Positions 47,745 through 55,920 of a stretch of 64,000 nt of DNA are shown here, one piece after another (positions within the stretch are counted from its first letter, which is position 1; the number at the start of each line of letters is the position of its first letter). Source of the DNA: Staphylococcus cohnii subsp. cohnii (lineage in GTDB: Bacteria > Bacillota > Bacilli > Staphylococcales > Staphylococcaceae); assembly GCF_002902365.1 (NCBI RefSeq), contig NZ_PPQC01000014.1, forward strand, positions 62,001-126,000, in the 5' to 3' direction. Under the pieces are notes generated by a model, which saw nothing but the letters and a program-made list of their open reading frames with translations, was not told the DNA's origin and ran no database searches. Made by a program: the position numbers and the translations under genes.

Positions 47745-48194
47745 TTACAATTCCTTTATAAAACGAATCATATCTCTACATAATATCCCATTTTCATAAA
47801 TTTTTTCATTATAATTTCTATCATAAAAGCCTATATCTATATTACACATTCTAAAACCCATTTTTTGATAAAATACAATTTGCCCTATACTAGAATTACC
47901 TGTACCAACCTTTATATTTTTGTAACCATTCTTCTTGGCATATTCAAAAGCATTTGCTAGTAACTTTTTACCAATCCCCGTCTTCTGTTTAGATTCAAGT
48001 ACTGCAATGTTAACTAATTCAATTTTATCTTGATTAATTTTTTGTAATACATAGCATCCTAAAGTCTCATTATTTTCTTTATATACAAAGCATTCACCAT
48101 TTTTTAAATAATTTAAAATTAAATTTTTTGATGGATCTGCCAATAACAGAAGTTCAATCGGTGCTTCATCTACAGATTTCAACTTTTCAATCAT
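47745..48194 (-). CDS. GNAT-family N-acetyltransferase, island B
   Basis: This 149-aa protein shows the acetyl-CoA motif KQKTGIGKKLLANAFEYAKK near residue 83 and GNSSIGQIVFYQKMGFRMCN, typical of GNAT enzymes. ATG 48194 follows AGAGTGATAATT. Within an island of membrane peptides it could modify a peptide or small molecule for self-protection, but the substrate is unknown. Confidence 0.8.
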   Translation of the reverse strand: MIEKLKSVDEAPIELLLLADPSKNLILNYLKNGECFVYKENNETLGCYVLQKINQDKIELVNIAVLESKQKTGIGKKLLANAFEYAKKNGYKNIKVGTGNSSIGQIVFYQKMGFRMCNIDIGFYDRNYNEKIYENGILCRDMIRFIKEL

Positions 48195-48241
48195 AATTAT
48201 CACTCTTTCAAAATTTTATATTTTGTGGTTTTTAAATATAA

Positions 48242-48280
48242 TACGAAAACACCCATCAGAAATTATACTGACGGGTGGAA
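48242..48280 (-). terminator. Terminator after the 40-aa peptide gene
   Basis: On the minus strand CACCCGTCAG pairs with CTGATGGGTG and is followed by TTTTCG. Confidence 0.8.
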
Positions 48281-48284
48281 ATAG

Positions 48285-48407
48285 CTAATTTTCTTTTTTT
48301 GAATTTTCTTTAAATCCTTTTTTAATATCCTTAATCAAGGAGTCACTACCTGCAAAGTTAGAAAATGTATTCATTAAAAATGTTAATATTTTTCCAATTA
48401 TGTCCAT
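48285..48407 (-). CDS. 40-aa PSM-like amphipathic peptide, island B
   Basis: AAAGGGGAATGCTGT precedes ATG 48407. The peptide begins MDIIGKILTFLMNTFSNFAG and ends with a charged tail (KKGFKENSKKEN). There is no leader. The first 20 residues have the amphipathic spacing of phenol-soluble modulins. It has its own terminator, so it can be expressed alone. Confidence 0.6.
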   Translation of the reverse strand: MDIIGKILTFLMNTFSNFAGSDSLIKDIKKGFKENSKKEN

Positions 48408-48617
48408 ACAGCATTCCCCTTTACTATATAGATACCTTATTCCCCATAAAATAATCACACATTTAATATGAATATTACTTTATTTTTTAAGTGAACATTA
48501 TCTTCTATTTTGTTGCTACTAAGATATTGCTAATTAATTTCAGGTATCTCTGTTCTATTGCTTTTATATACAAATTTTATTAATTCTCAAACTCTATAAA
48601 TCTTGCGAAATTTTTAA

Positions 48618-48656
48618 ATATAAACCCTTATCAACATTTCTGTTGATGGGTTGTTA
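48618..48656 (-). terminator. Terminator of the island B SpoIIM gene
   Basis: On the minus strand AACCCATCAACA pairs with TGTTGATAAGGGTT and is followed by TATATTT. Confidence 0.75.
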
Positions 48657-48657
48657 A

Positions 48658-49272
48658 TTATATACCTGTAAGAAGCGAATATAAAAACTCTCTTAAATAT
48701 TCTTCACAAAATGCTGCTAATATTATTACTGGTATCACTGCAAATATATAGATTTTGATTGTACTGAAAAGTGATTTTATAACAGATGTTCGTTTACTAT
48801 TATTCTTATTAAATAGCTCTCTGATTTTACTTCGAATTGATTTATTTATCTGAAACAATACACTTGCAAACATACAGAAACCTAAAATTTCTAGTGTAGT
48901 GTGAGGAAATACAGATATGATGTTAGCTATAGCTTTATAAAAATCAATTTTTAATAAAATACCAATCACAATACCTGGCAATATAGAACTATATATCAAA
49001 TTAAAGAAGTATAAAAATTGAATAGGTATTAGTGAAAGCAAAAACATTTGTAGTGGAACTATAAAACCATTATTTACGATATATATAATAACTGCACCTA
49101 GTCCTGAAGATTGTTTAAGAGAACTGGATATATCGTTATCTATACCTTTAATCATTGCTTCCACATTCATATCGATACTATATGTAATTACAATCGTTAA
49201 GATCATTATACTCAGACTAAATAAAAATATTTTTAAAGATCTAATAATAAAACCTTTATCAATAACAAACAT
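48658..49272 (-). CDS. SpoIIM/DUF95-family membrane protein (island B copy)
   Basis: This 204-aa protein has about five helices. It shares with the island A protein (5352-5960) the blocks YIVNNGFIVPLQM, IPIQFLYFFN, FPHTTLEILGFC, LFQINKSI and IILAAFCEEYL, including the family P-H-x3-E motif. ATG 49272 is chosen for GCAAGGAGAAG upstream. DUF95 proteins occur in bacteriocin loci as immunity or export components, and two short peptide genes lie just downstream here. Confidence 0.75.
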   Translation of the reverse strand: MFVIDKGFIIRSLKIFLFSLSIMILTIVITYSIDMNVEAMIKGIDNDISSSLKQSSGLGAVIIYIVNNGFIVPLQMFLLSLIPIQFLYFFNLIYSSILPGIVIGILLKIDFYKAIANIISVFPHTTLEILGFCMFASVLFQINKSIRSKIRELFNKNNSKRTSVIKSLFSTIKIYIFAVIPVIILAAFCEEYLREFLYSLLTGI

Positions 49273-49386
49273 AGACTTCTCCTTGCATTTTGTGTAGTTC
49301 ACAACCAAACACAAACTAACATATTAGAAATATGAACAACCTACAGCAGCACGTATTGATGTTTAGAATTGTATTATACATATAAC

Positions 49387-49527
49387 TCATTTCTTTTTTT
49401 CATCCATAAAATACAATGACAGTAAAGCAAAGAAAGCACTAACAATCCATAATCCAGAAATATAAAATAAAATAGCTGTTAACCCAGAGAAAGTAATCTT
49501 TAAAATTTTCAAATCTTTTTTCTTCAT
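49387..49527 (-). CDS. 46-aa membrane micropeptide, island B
   Basis: The start ATG 49527 overlaps the stop of the 49524 gene (ATGA), indicating coupled translation. The product begins MKKKDLKILKITFSGLTAIL, has two short helices and ends FMDEKKK. The basic head and charged tail resemble the MKFGKYK family in layout but not in sequence. Confidence 0.55.
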   Translation of the reverse strand: MKKKDLKILKITFSGLTAILFYISGLWIVSAFFALLSLYFMDEKKK

Positions 49528-49691
49528 AATTTTCCACCTTTTTTTAAACCTTCTCCTACAAAAACAGATCCTACAAACCCTATTAACCCATTAATCAAAG
49601 ATGGCCAAAAATTCATATCTCCCATATAAAAGGAAACTAAAAAAATTAATCCTCCAGTCACTATACAAATTATCCATTGACTTAATTTCAT
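49524..49691 (-). CDS. 55-aa membrane protein, island B
   Basis: GAAGGGAG precedes ATG 49691. Two helices (WIICIVTGGLIFLVSFYMG and LINGLIGFVGSVFVG) are followed by a basic end (GLKKGGKL). It is coupled to the 49387 micropeptide by a stop/start overlap. The family is not recognised; the pair could be a two-component peptide system. Confidence 0.58.
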   Translation of the reverse strand: MKLSQWIICIVTGGLIFLVSFYMGDMNFWPSLINGLIGFVGSVFVGEGLKKGGKL

Positions 49692-49836
49692 AGACTAAAA
49701 TACTCCCTTCTAGCAACCTTTATTTCAGTTTATTTAATCTTATTCAGAATATAAATATAAAAAATAGGTCAAGTACATAGATGTTTATCCTACATACCAC
49801 TCCTCATATCAAAAATATTGGGTTACATACTTCTAT

Positions 49837-50034
49837 TCAAAAACCTTTGCGTTTAATTTGTCTGTATACAAAGATGATTGCAACTATTAAAGTTATGCTA
49901 TCAAGTAGCTTTATAAAAATTGAACCAAACTCTAAAATTTCAATTTGAAAAATTGCTCCTATTATAGGTAACAAAAAATTAAAACTCATAAAGAATAGCA
50001 AAATGGCTAATATTATTTGTTGAGATTTTGGAAT
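49837..50034 (-). CDS. 65-aa membrane protein, homologue of 1880 gene, ATT start
   Basis: Same length as the 1880-2077 gene, sharing PKSQQ, MSFNF, PIIG, EILEF and YRQIKRKGF. Where that gene has ATG, this copy has ATT at 50034, with AAGGGAAG upstream. Either ATT is used as a rare initiation codon or the start has been lost. The rest of the frame is intact. Confidence 0.5.
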   Translation of the reverse strand: MPKSQQIILAILLFFMSFNFLLPIIGAIFQIEILEFGSIFIKLLDSITLIVAIIFVYRQIKRKGF

Positions 50035-50094
50035 AATATCTACTTCCCTTTTATATTAAATTGCCTTAGTACAAAGAAATATTGAATAAAATCA

Positions 50095-50266
50095 TTACTT
50101 TTTATTATTAGAGTTAGAAGAAAATAAAAATGCACCAAAAAATAATAATGGGAATATGGCAAATAAACGTATGTTAAAAGAATTATCATCAAAAATAATT
50201 GGCAAAGAAATATAAATTATAAATGTTATTACTAAAAATATTAGATAAATTTTTTTTATTACTCAT
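50095..50266 (-). pseudogene. Frame-broken small membrane protein, island B
   Basis: ATG 50266 opens MSNKKNLSNIF. A one-base shift is needed to continue through ISLPIIFDDNSFNIRLFAIF and FGAFLFSSNSNNKK to TAA 50095. Its start is ten bases after the stop of the secreted-protein gene, so it was part of the same operon. The family is not recognised. Confidence 0.45.
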
Positions 50267-50275
50267 ATGTAAAAC

Positions 50276-50821
50276 CTACAAAACAATTGCTATAAATGCT
50301 CTAGCAACAACATATGCAAATTGTTTATTAAAACCAAACTTATTAGTTAACCCATTCGCTATGCCATCTGCTAAGTTGCCTTCAAACCCTGTTAAAATAT
50401 CACAAAATTTATTAATACTTTGATAATGGAACATAACGAGTTTAGTACCAGTTGTATTTTCTATTTTCTTTACCAATTTGTTCCATGCCTTTTCACCGAC
50501 CTTATTTACAGTAGCTCTAATTGCTTGGGCTCCTGCTTTTGTAGTCATTGTGGCTTTGCCTCTTTCAGCTACACCACCTCTATAATTTTTCACTTGCCAT
50601 TTTAGCCTTTCAGCAACTGCCGGATCTTTAAAATCACTTTTACTATTATCAATCTCTTTTAAGAGTGCATCACCAATCTCTTTTCTTTGATTCATTTCTT
50701 TATCTATTTCACTTCTAGTTTTAGCATTCGCCTTACCAGAATCAATAGTAAAATATACAGGACCAGATAAAATCGCTGTAGCTACACTAGCAGTTAATAT
50801 TTTTTTAATTTGCTTATTCAA
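50276..50821 (-). CDS. Secreted protein with hydrophobic C-terminus, candidate bacteriocin or toxin
   Basis: This 181-aa protein starts at TTG 50821 after AAAAGGAG. A signal peptide (residues 1-32, KKILTASVATAILSG, probable cut after KANA) is followed by a charged helical region with DPAVAERLKWQVKNY. A region with TTKAGAQAIRATVNKVGEKA follows, then the hydrophobic end GFNKQFAYVVARAFIAIVL. No known domain was recognised. Export signal, size and island context fit a secreted bacteriocin or toxin, with adjacent small membrane proteins as immunity candidates. This is inference. Confidence 0.6.
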   Translation of the reverse strand: MNKQIKKILTASVATAILSGPVYFTIDSGKANAKTRSEIDKEMNQRKEIGDALLKEIDNSKSDFKDPAVAERLKWQVKNYRGGVAERGKATMTTKAGAQAIRATVNKVGEKAWNKLVKKIENTTGTKLVMFHYQSINKFCDILTGFEGNLADGIANGLTNKFGFNKQFAYVVARAFIAIVL

Positions 50822-51099
50822 TGTTAAATCTCCTTTTATATAATAATTCTCCCAAATCACTATATAAATAACATCTCCAAAATAAGTTTAACAAAATTAA
50901 AATTCATTTCAATTAAGGTAGTGTAAAAATTGGTTTTTTGTTGTGTATGAACGATAGTTCACCAACATTTATAAAACCTCTAAAACTACATCCATTAAAC
51001 AGTAATAACACAGTATCATTCCAAGAACTAACTTTCATTTTTTACATTGTTAACAATTAAATATTTCCATGCTATCCTTATACAAAAAGGTGATAAACA
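50822..51099. other. Divergent intergenic region of island B
   Basis: This separates the minus-strand half (secreted protein operon) from the plus-strand half (peptides, lipoprotein, integrase). Promoters for both directions are expected here. No gene was seen. Confidence 0.4.
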
Positions 51100-51310
51100 A
51101 TGAGCTTACTTGTTGCGATAATATTAGGAATCATCATTATACCTATTTACGCTTACTTTTGGGCATCTATATATCGTTGGGAAAATAATAGAAGAATAAA
51201 ACGTAACAATTTTAAACCTATGACTAAGAAACAATTTAATCTTAATAGTACACGCTATTTGTGCAGCAATCTTTGTTATTATTGCAATCTACTTAAGTTA
51301 TTTTAAATAA
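51100..51310 (+). pseudogene. Frameshifted small membrane protein, island B
   Basis: AAAGGTGAT precedes ATG 51100. The frame reads MSLLVAIILGIIIIPIYAYF and a basic loop ending MTKKQF, then loses membrane character. In another frame the sequence continues ILIVHAICAAIFVIIAIYLS to TAA 51310. A one-base indel near 51238 split a two-helix protein of about 69 aa. Confidence 0.6.
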
Positions 51311-51638
51311 GTTACTTTAAATCCATATTATTGATTAAACAAGATGTTTCTATAAAAACTAACTTTTTGGAATGGTCTTTTGATAAACTTGAGCTATTAC
51401 ATTTTTTGATATTGGCAATTATTAATTTTTTTTACTAATGCAATCGGACTTTTTGTATTTTGGTTATCTAGTCATATTCTAATAATAGACAGATGCTCCA
51501 TTTTAGCGCATTAGCTCGTAAATTAACAAAATGCTAGAAAAGTTTTGTTGACCTCTTCAATTTTATGGATTGTAAAATTAAACGATCAAACAAAAATCCA
51601 ATAAATCGTACTCATTACTTACATAAAGGAGCATCATT
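51311..51638. other. Gap with degenerate sequence
   Basis: This holds T-rich sequence with many stops in all frames and no supported gene; it may contain remnants of eroded island genes. Confidence 0.35.
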
Positions 51639-51779
51639 GTGGATATACTTATAGGAGTCATAATCAAAATAATAGATATAATTGTAGCTATAGTAAGCTT
51701 ATTTGAACAGGAAACATCAAAGTTATTGAGTAAGATGTTTAGACGTAAAAATAAAAAAGAAGATGAGATAAAAGAATAG
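51639..51779 (+). CDS. 46-aa PSM-like peptide 1, GTG start
   Basis: AAAGGAGCATCATT precedes GTG 51639. The peptide begins with the amphipathic stretch DILIGVIIKIIDIIVAIVSL and ends with a charged tail with SKMFRRKNKKEDEIKE. There is no leader or signal peptide. The N-terminal half closely resembles the pattern of alpha-type phenol-soluble modulins (short, isoleucine-rich, lysine every third or fourth residue). It is followed at 51853 by a related peptide. Confidence 0.62.
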   Translation: MDILIGVIIKIIDIIVAIVSLFEQETSKLLSKMFRRKNKKEDEIKE

Positions 51780-51852
51780 GAACAATAACTGTGTCCTTTC
51801 ATACGTTCATAAAGTATATTAATACCTATTACGTTTACAAAGGGGTATCGCT

Positions 51853-51969
51853 GTGGAGTATATTATAGGTATAGTAATTAAAGTAATAAATTTCATATTA
51901 AGTACAATGCTCGATGGTTACTTGTATTTTAAGGAGTTTATTAAAGAGAGAAAAAAGAATAAGGAATAG
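51853..51969 (+). CDS. 38-aa PSM-like peptide 2, GTG start
   Basis: AAAGGGGTATCGCT precedes GTG 51853. The peptide begins EYIIGIVIKVINFILSTMLD and ends EFIKERKKNKE. It shares the IG(V/I)(I/V)IK(I/V)I core and the basic tail with peptide 1, 74 bases upstream. Two tandem, related, leaderless peptides with good ribosome binding sites are typical of modulins and two-peptide bacteriocins. Confidence 0.62.
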   Translation: MEYIIGIVIKVINFILSTMLDGYLYFKEFIKERKKNKE

Positions 51970-51974
51970 CACCA

Positions 51975-52010
51975 CCCCTACGTGTCTTTGCACACGTACG
52001 CCCTATTTTA
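51975..52010 (+). terminator. Hairpin after the peptide pair
   Basis: TACGTGT and ACACGTA form a 7-bp stem with a small loop (about 51978-51998) followed by CCTATTTTA. It is a weak terminator or 3' stability element for the peptide transcript. Confidence 0.5.
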
Positions 52011-52046
52011 AGGTTGTGAGATACATAGTAAATTTTTAATTAAGTA

Positions 52047-52289
52047 GTGTTGAAAGGAGTCATATTCATCAAACAAAATAGGAATCAACCAAATTCAAAA
52101 TTGTTCAAGACAATGTTACCAATCACTGTTTTATTACATTTATTCTTCATTGGTCTATCTATTCACAACATTTTGACTAAAGATGATGTAGTTGCTACAT
52201 GTTTATCTATATTCAGTCTAATAATCTTCACATCGATGCTGACGCTTGTAGTGAATAAATACATAGAATATAAAAAGCAAAATAAATAG
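52047..52289 (+). CDS. Small membrane protein (about 74 aa), uncertain start
   Basis: The open frame contains two helices (MLPITVLLHLFFIGLSI and CLSIFSLIIFTSMLTLVV) and a basic end (YIEYKKQNK). GTG 52047 and TTG 52050 lie before the obvious ribosome binding site GAAAGGAG. At the expected distance after that site only ATA or ATC (52068) occurs, so initiation is non-standard or the start has been lost. It takes the same position as the 45758 gene of island C. Confidence 0.5.
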   Translation: MLKGVIFIKQNRNQPNSKLFKTMLPITVLLHLFFIGLSIHNILTKDDVVATCLSIFSLIIFTSMLTLVVNKYIEYKKQNK

Positions 52290-52305
52290 CAAAAGGAGTA
52301 TTTTT

Positions 52306-52443
52306 ATGAAATTCGGTAAGTACAAATACGATTACAACTATTTACTGATGTCGATACCACTCTTAGTAACATCTATATTTGTACCAGCAGTTTTTGTAGC
52401 ATTTCTAATCTGTTTAATATGTGGATTTGAGGAACAAAAATAG
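52306..52443 (+). CDS. MKFGKYK-family membrane micropeptide 3 (45 aa), island B
   Basis: AAAAGGAG precedes ATG 52306. The product MKFGKYKYDYNYLLMSIPLL continues to VFVAFLICLICGFEEQK. It is very close to 6177-6305, sharing the SIFVPAVFV core and GFE end. It is the first of a tandem pair. Confidence 0.7.
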   Translation: MKFGKYKYDYNYLLMSIPLLVTSIFVPAVFVAFLICLICGFEEQK

Positions 52444-52453
52444 GAGGATTATT

Positions 52454-52591
52454 ATGAAATTCGGTAAGTATAAAATTGATGAGTTCTATTTACTTTTAAT
52501 CCTAATATTTATAGCCTTATCTTTATTTGCACCATCTATCATAATTACAGTTGCAATATTGATCATATTAGGGTTAGAGAAAGAAGAATGA
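52454..52591 (+). CDS. MKFGKYK-family membrane micropeptide 4 (45 aa), island B
   Basis: TAGGAGGATT precedes ATG 52454. The product MKFGKYKIDEFYLLLILIFI ends ILGLEKEE and closely matches the island C pseudogene (45989-46126). It starts ten bases after peptide 3 ends. Traces of a following small gene (ATGGGAAATTC...) up to 52650 may be the remains of the acidic protein found after the peptides in islands A and C. Confidence 0.7.
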   Translation: MKFGKYKIDEFYLLLILIFIALSLFAPSIIITVAILIILGLEKEE

Positions 52592-52689
52592 TATATCAAG
52601 GGGGAATGTGGAATGGGAAATTCTTAGTGAGATCAATAATTCATTGAGTATTTTCACAAAATAATTATTATTTAAAGGAGTATTTTAAA

Positions 52690-53457
52690 GTGAAGAAATT
52701 TTTAATCCTTCTATTAACTGGGACATTAGTTTTAGGCGCATGCAATAACGATAATTCTTCAGATAAAGAATCTAATAACAAATCAGACCACAAAACAGAA
52801 GAAAAATCCAATAATGATTCCCAAAAGAATAATTCAGAAAACGAAACAAGTGCAAATAATAACACCTCTTCAAACAACAAAAACCAAGAAGATAATGTAG
52901 AATCAAATGAGCAAACAGCTAACACTAACAATCAAGACAATGGAACTAACAACAATCAAAAAACTAATACTTCTACGGAAAATAGCGCAAATGATATAGG
53001 GGAAGTTGCAGCAATTGAACAAGCTAAAGACTTTCCTGGTGGAGATGTAATTGATGTTCAAAACATTGATTGGAATTCATTCCATATAGATAAAGATAGA
53101 ACTAATAAAAATGAGTATCATGTTAAATATTATTACAATGGAATTTCAACACCTATGCCATTCGAAATAATCATTGATAGAGAAACTGGCGAAAAATTAG
53201 GAGCTAATAATCTAGCAAATAAGCAACAAATGGAAGAATACAAAAGTATGTTGGAGAAAAATGAAAAAGAAAGACAACAGAGATTAAAAGAACTAGCAGA
53301 AGAAAACAACGTATATGATAAAAATAGAAATAACCAACAAGATACTAAAGAAAATGAACAACAAACTGAAGAAGATAGTAATCAACAGAATTCTAATAAC
53401 AATCAACAAACTACAGAAAGTAATAACCAACAAAATAGTCACGAAAACGAACAATAA
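52690..53457 (+). CDS. Asn/Gln-rich lipoprotein with PepSY-like domain, island B
   Basis: This 255-aa lipoprotein starts at GTG 52690 after AAAGGAG. It has lipobox LGAC (Cys18), an Asn/Ser/Lys-rich linker to about residue 100, and a folded domain resembling PepSY (IEQAKDFPGGDVIDVQ to FEIIIDRETGEKLG). A Gln/Asn-rich tail follows. After the TAA at 53455 the frame stays open for 27 more codons in the same composition, suggesting a recently acquired stop. The protein is outside the membrane. Role unknown. Confidence 0.78.
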   Translation: MKKFLILLLTGTLVLGACNNDNSSDKESNNKSDHKTEEKSNNDSQKNNSENETSANNNTSSNNKNQEDNVESNEQTANTNNQDNGTNNNQKTNTSTENSANDIGEVAAIEQAKDFPGGDVIDVQNIDWNSFHIDKDRTNKNEYHVKYYYNGISTPMPFEIIIDRETGEKLGANNLANKQQMEEYKSMLEKNEKERQQRLKELAEENNVYDKNRNNQQDTKENEQQTEEDSNQQNSNNNQQTTESNNQQNSHENEQ

Positions 53458-53600
53458 ACAGCAGAAGAGGACACTCAAGAAAACACTGAAACTGAAGGTG
53501 ACGCCCAACAAGGCACCAACAACAATGATCAATCTAAATGATAACTAACTATTTTTAAGGTAGTACGCCTACCCTAATTATCTTTAAGGAGGGATGACAA

Positions 53601-54816
53601 ATGTGGGTGCGTGAAATCACTAAAAATAACTGTACCGCCTACCGCTATATAGAGCGCTATACAGACCCTTTAACTGGTAAGTATAAAACAGTTATCAGTT
53701 ACACGTAACAAGAACAATGTACGCAGTCAATAAGACGCTCAATTAGAATTAAATAAAATAATTGAGCAACGATTGAAGCATAACAGTACAAAGCAGCTTG
53801 AGAACTTAACATTCCATGATGCATGCGATGAATGGTTAGAGCATTACAAGACACATTCAGGCTCAAAACCAACGACTATCAAAGAGAAGACAAGTAATGT
53901 TAATACAGTCAAAAATGCTATTGATAGTAAAGTACTTATCAGCAAGATTACGCACACCTACTTACAAGACATCATAAATGAATGGGCTAAATCACATAGT
54001 ATTGGCCATGTTCAATCTCTTGTTATTGTTATTCGTTCCGTTTTCAAATATGCGTTTAAATACTACGATCTTCATGATATTAGGATTTTAGATAAAATAG
54101 ATATACCTAAGAAAGCTAAGACAAGAATTGAACTACAAGCTAAATGTAATAACTATTTAGAAAATAGTGAAGTAAAAGAGTTGCTTGAAAGCTTCGACTA
54201 CCTAATTGAGAATAAAAGCCATGATACACGTAAACGTAACTATGAAATGGTTAAAGCATTAGTAGAGTTTCAAATTAACAATGGTATGCGAATTGGTGAG
54301 TTACTTGCAATCAAGACAGACAATGTAAACGTTGAGAATAAAACATTAGAAATTGATGGCACAATTAACTGGGTTACTGATGTAGAAACTGGAGCATTTG
54401 GCGTTAAATAAACCACTAAAACAAGTAAGAGTTACAGAACAATCGGACTTACAACTCAAAGTATCAATTTACTTCAAACACTCATGCTAGAAAATAAAAA
54501 AGAGAATCAGTGGAGTGATAAATTTATTGATAGAGGTTATATATTTACTAATACTGCTGGTAGCCCTATTGACTTAAATAAGGTGAACAATATAATTAAA
54601 GAAGCAACCGATATAAGTTCGATTAACAAACGTGTAACAACGCACACATTACGTCATACACACATATCAACACTTGCGCAATTAGGAATAAACCTAAAAG
54701 CAATACAAGATAGAGTTGGCCACAGTGACTACAAAACCACATTAGAGATATACACCCATGTTACAGATCAGATGGCTAAAGATATGATGAATAAACTAGA
54801 GGGGATACAAAGTTAA
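53601..54816 (+). pseudogene. Tyrosine-recombinase integrase of the rpsR island, inactivated
   Basis: AAGGAGGGATGAC precedes ATG 53601. The arm domain (MWVREITKNNCTAYRYIERY) shifts frame near 53700 and carries a TAA at about 53730. The core-binding domain (LTFHDACDEWLEHYKTHSGS) and the first catalytic box (NGMRIGELLAI) are intact. A further in-frame TAA at 54409-54411 is followed by TTKTSKSYRTIGL. Box II THTLRHTHIS and GHSDYKTTLEIYTHVT with the nucleophile Tyr are intact. Restored length is about 400 aa. Three lesions mean no active enzyme. It is homologous to the remnant at guaA. Confidence 0.88.
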
Positions 54817-55743
54817 ATGGAAAGTTTTTTGAAACCAATGTTAAATACGGACAGTCTAATAAAAAAGCTTACTTCTTTAGGAATCCGTTTTAATATACAA
54901 GATCACGAAGATGCTAAACATATTTTAAGTGAGAAAACGTACTATTTTAAATTAGGATACTTTAGAACTAATTTCCCCAAAAAAGATGGTAAATACAATA
55001 TAGAATTTGCATACCTATCTGAATTAGCTTCTATAGATATGCGATTAAGGTACCTTTTAATTACAATGTGTTTAGATATCGAACACATTGTCAAAACAGA
55101 AATTTTAAATGATGTTTCATTAAATCCTAACGAAGATGGCTATACAATAATGAGCGATTTTTATAAAAGCGAAGAGCAAAAAAAGCGCACATTTAGAAAT
55201 GTTATGGAAAAAGTAAGTATTGAATCTAATGGTAAAACTACAAAGACAAAAGTCCCTAAACCTGAATTCAAAAAATATTATGATAACCCTCCAATATGGG
55301 TATGCTTGGAACTAATTAGTTATAATCAATTTAATGAATTTCTACAATTTTATCATTCTCGTATTAACGATGCTAAGTATTTCCTTGCTGTTAGATGCAT
55401 AGGTAATGTGAGAAAAGTTAGAAATGTAAGTGCTCATAATCAACCATTATTAGTTCATTTAAATGATCCGAAATTAGATAGTACTAATAAACTATTGATT
55501 GAAGAGTCAATAAAGCATTTCAATTTAAGTTATTCACAAATGAAGTTATTGCCTGTAAGAAACATTAGCGCTGTATTTTTACTACATAAAAAATATTGTC
55601 ACAACAACACTATTACTAACTTAAAAGACGAGCTGATATCTTTTAAATCACAGTTAAATGCTCACAGAAACTATTTTACAACAGAAAAATATTTAAATAT
55701 GACTATTTCGGCTATCAATAAAATAATTGACTCGTATTTGTAA
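54817..55743 (+). CDS. Abi_2-type HEPN abortive-infection-like protein
   Basis: This 308-aa soluble protein matches the Abi_2 (AbiD/AbiF) family: KTYYFKLGYFRTNF near residue 48, the SELASIDMRLRYLLITMCLDIEH helix, PPIWVCLELISYNQFNEFL, and a HEPN-type RxxxxH motif Arg202-Asn-Val-Ser-Ala-His207. Members act as phage-defence RNases or toxins. The ATG at 54817 immediately follows the integrase stop. Unlike the integrase it is fully open, suggesting selection on it. It ends 180 bases before the att site. Confidence 0.82.
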   Translation: MESFLKPMLNTDSLIKKLTSLGIRFNIQDHEDAKHILSEKTYYFKLGYFRTNFPKKDGKYNIEFAYLSELASIDMRLRYLLITMCLDIEHIVKTEILNDVSLNPNEDGYTIMSDFYKSEEQKKRTFRNVMEKVSIESNGKTTKTKVPKPEFKKYYDNPPIWVCLELISYNQFNEFLQFYHSRINDAKYFLAVRCIGNVRKVRNVSAHNQPLLVHLNDPKLDSTNKLLIEESIKHFNLSYSQMKLLPVRNISAVFLLHKKYCHNNTITNLKDELISFKSQLNAHRNYFTTEKYLNMTISAINKIIDSYL

Positions 55744-55795
55744 TGGTGCTATCATTGTATTTAACAAAGGAACTCATTATTATGTTCCGCAAAGC

Positions 55796-55860
55796 ATACG
55801 CTTTGTTCCAGAATCATAAAAAAGCGCTATTCACAATTTAGTGAATAGCCCTTTTTTTAT
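55796..55860 (+). terminator. Terminator after the Abi gene
   Basis: GCGCTATTCACA and TGTGAATAGC pair across a short loop (about 55827-55853) and are followed by CCTTTTTTTATG. A second imperfect inverted repeat lies at 55783-55804 (GCAAAGCATACGCTTTG). Confidence 0.85.
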
Positions 55861-55920
55861 GCCAAAATTTCATAAATCCCCACACTCTGCGAATTTTTTG
55901 CGAACTTTTTACAAATAAAA

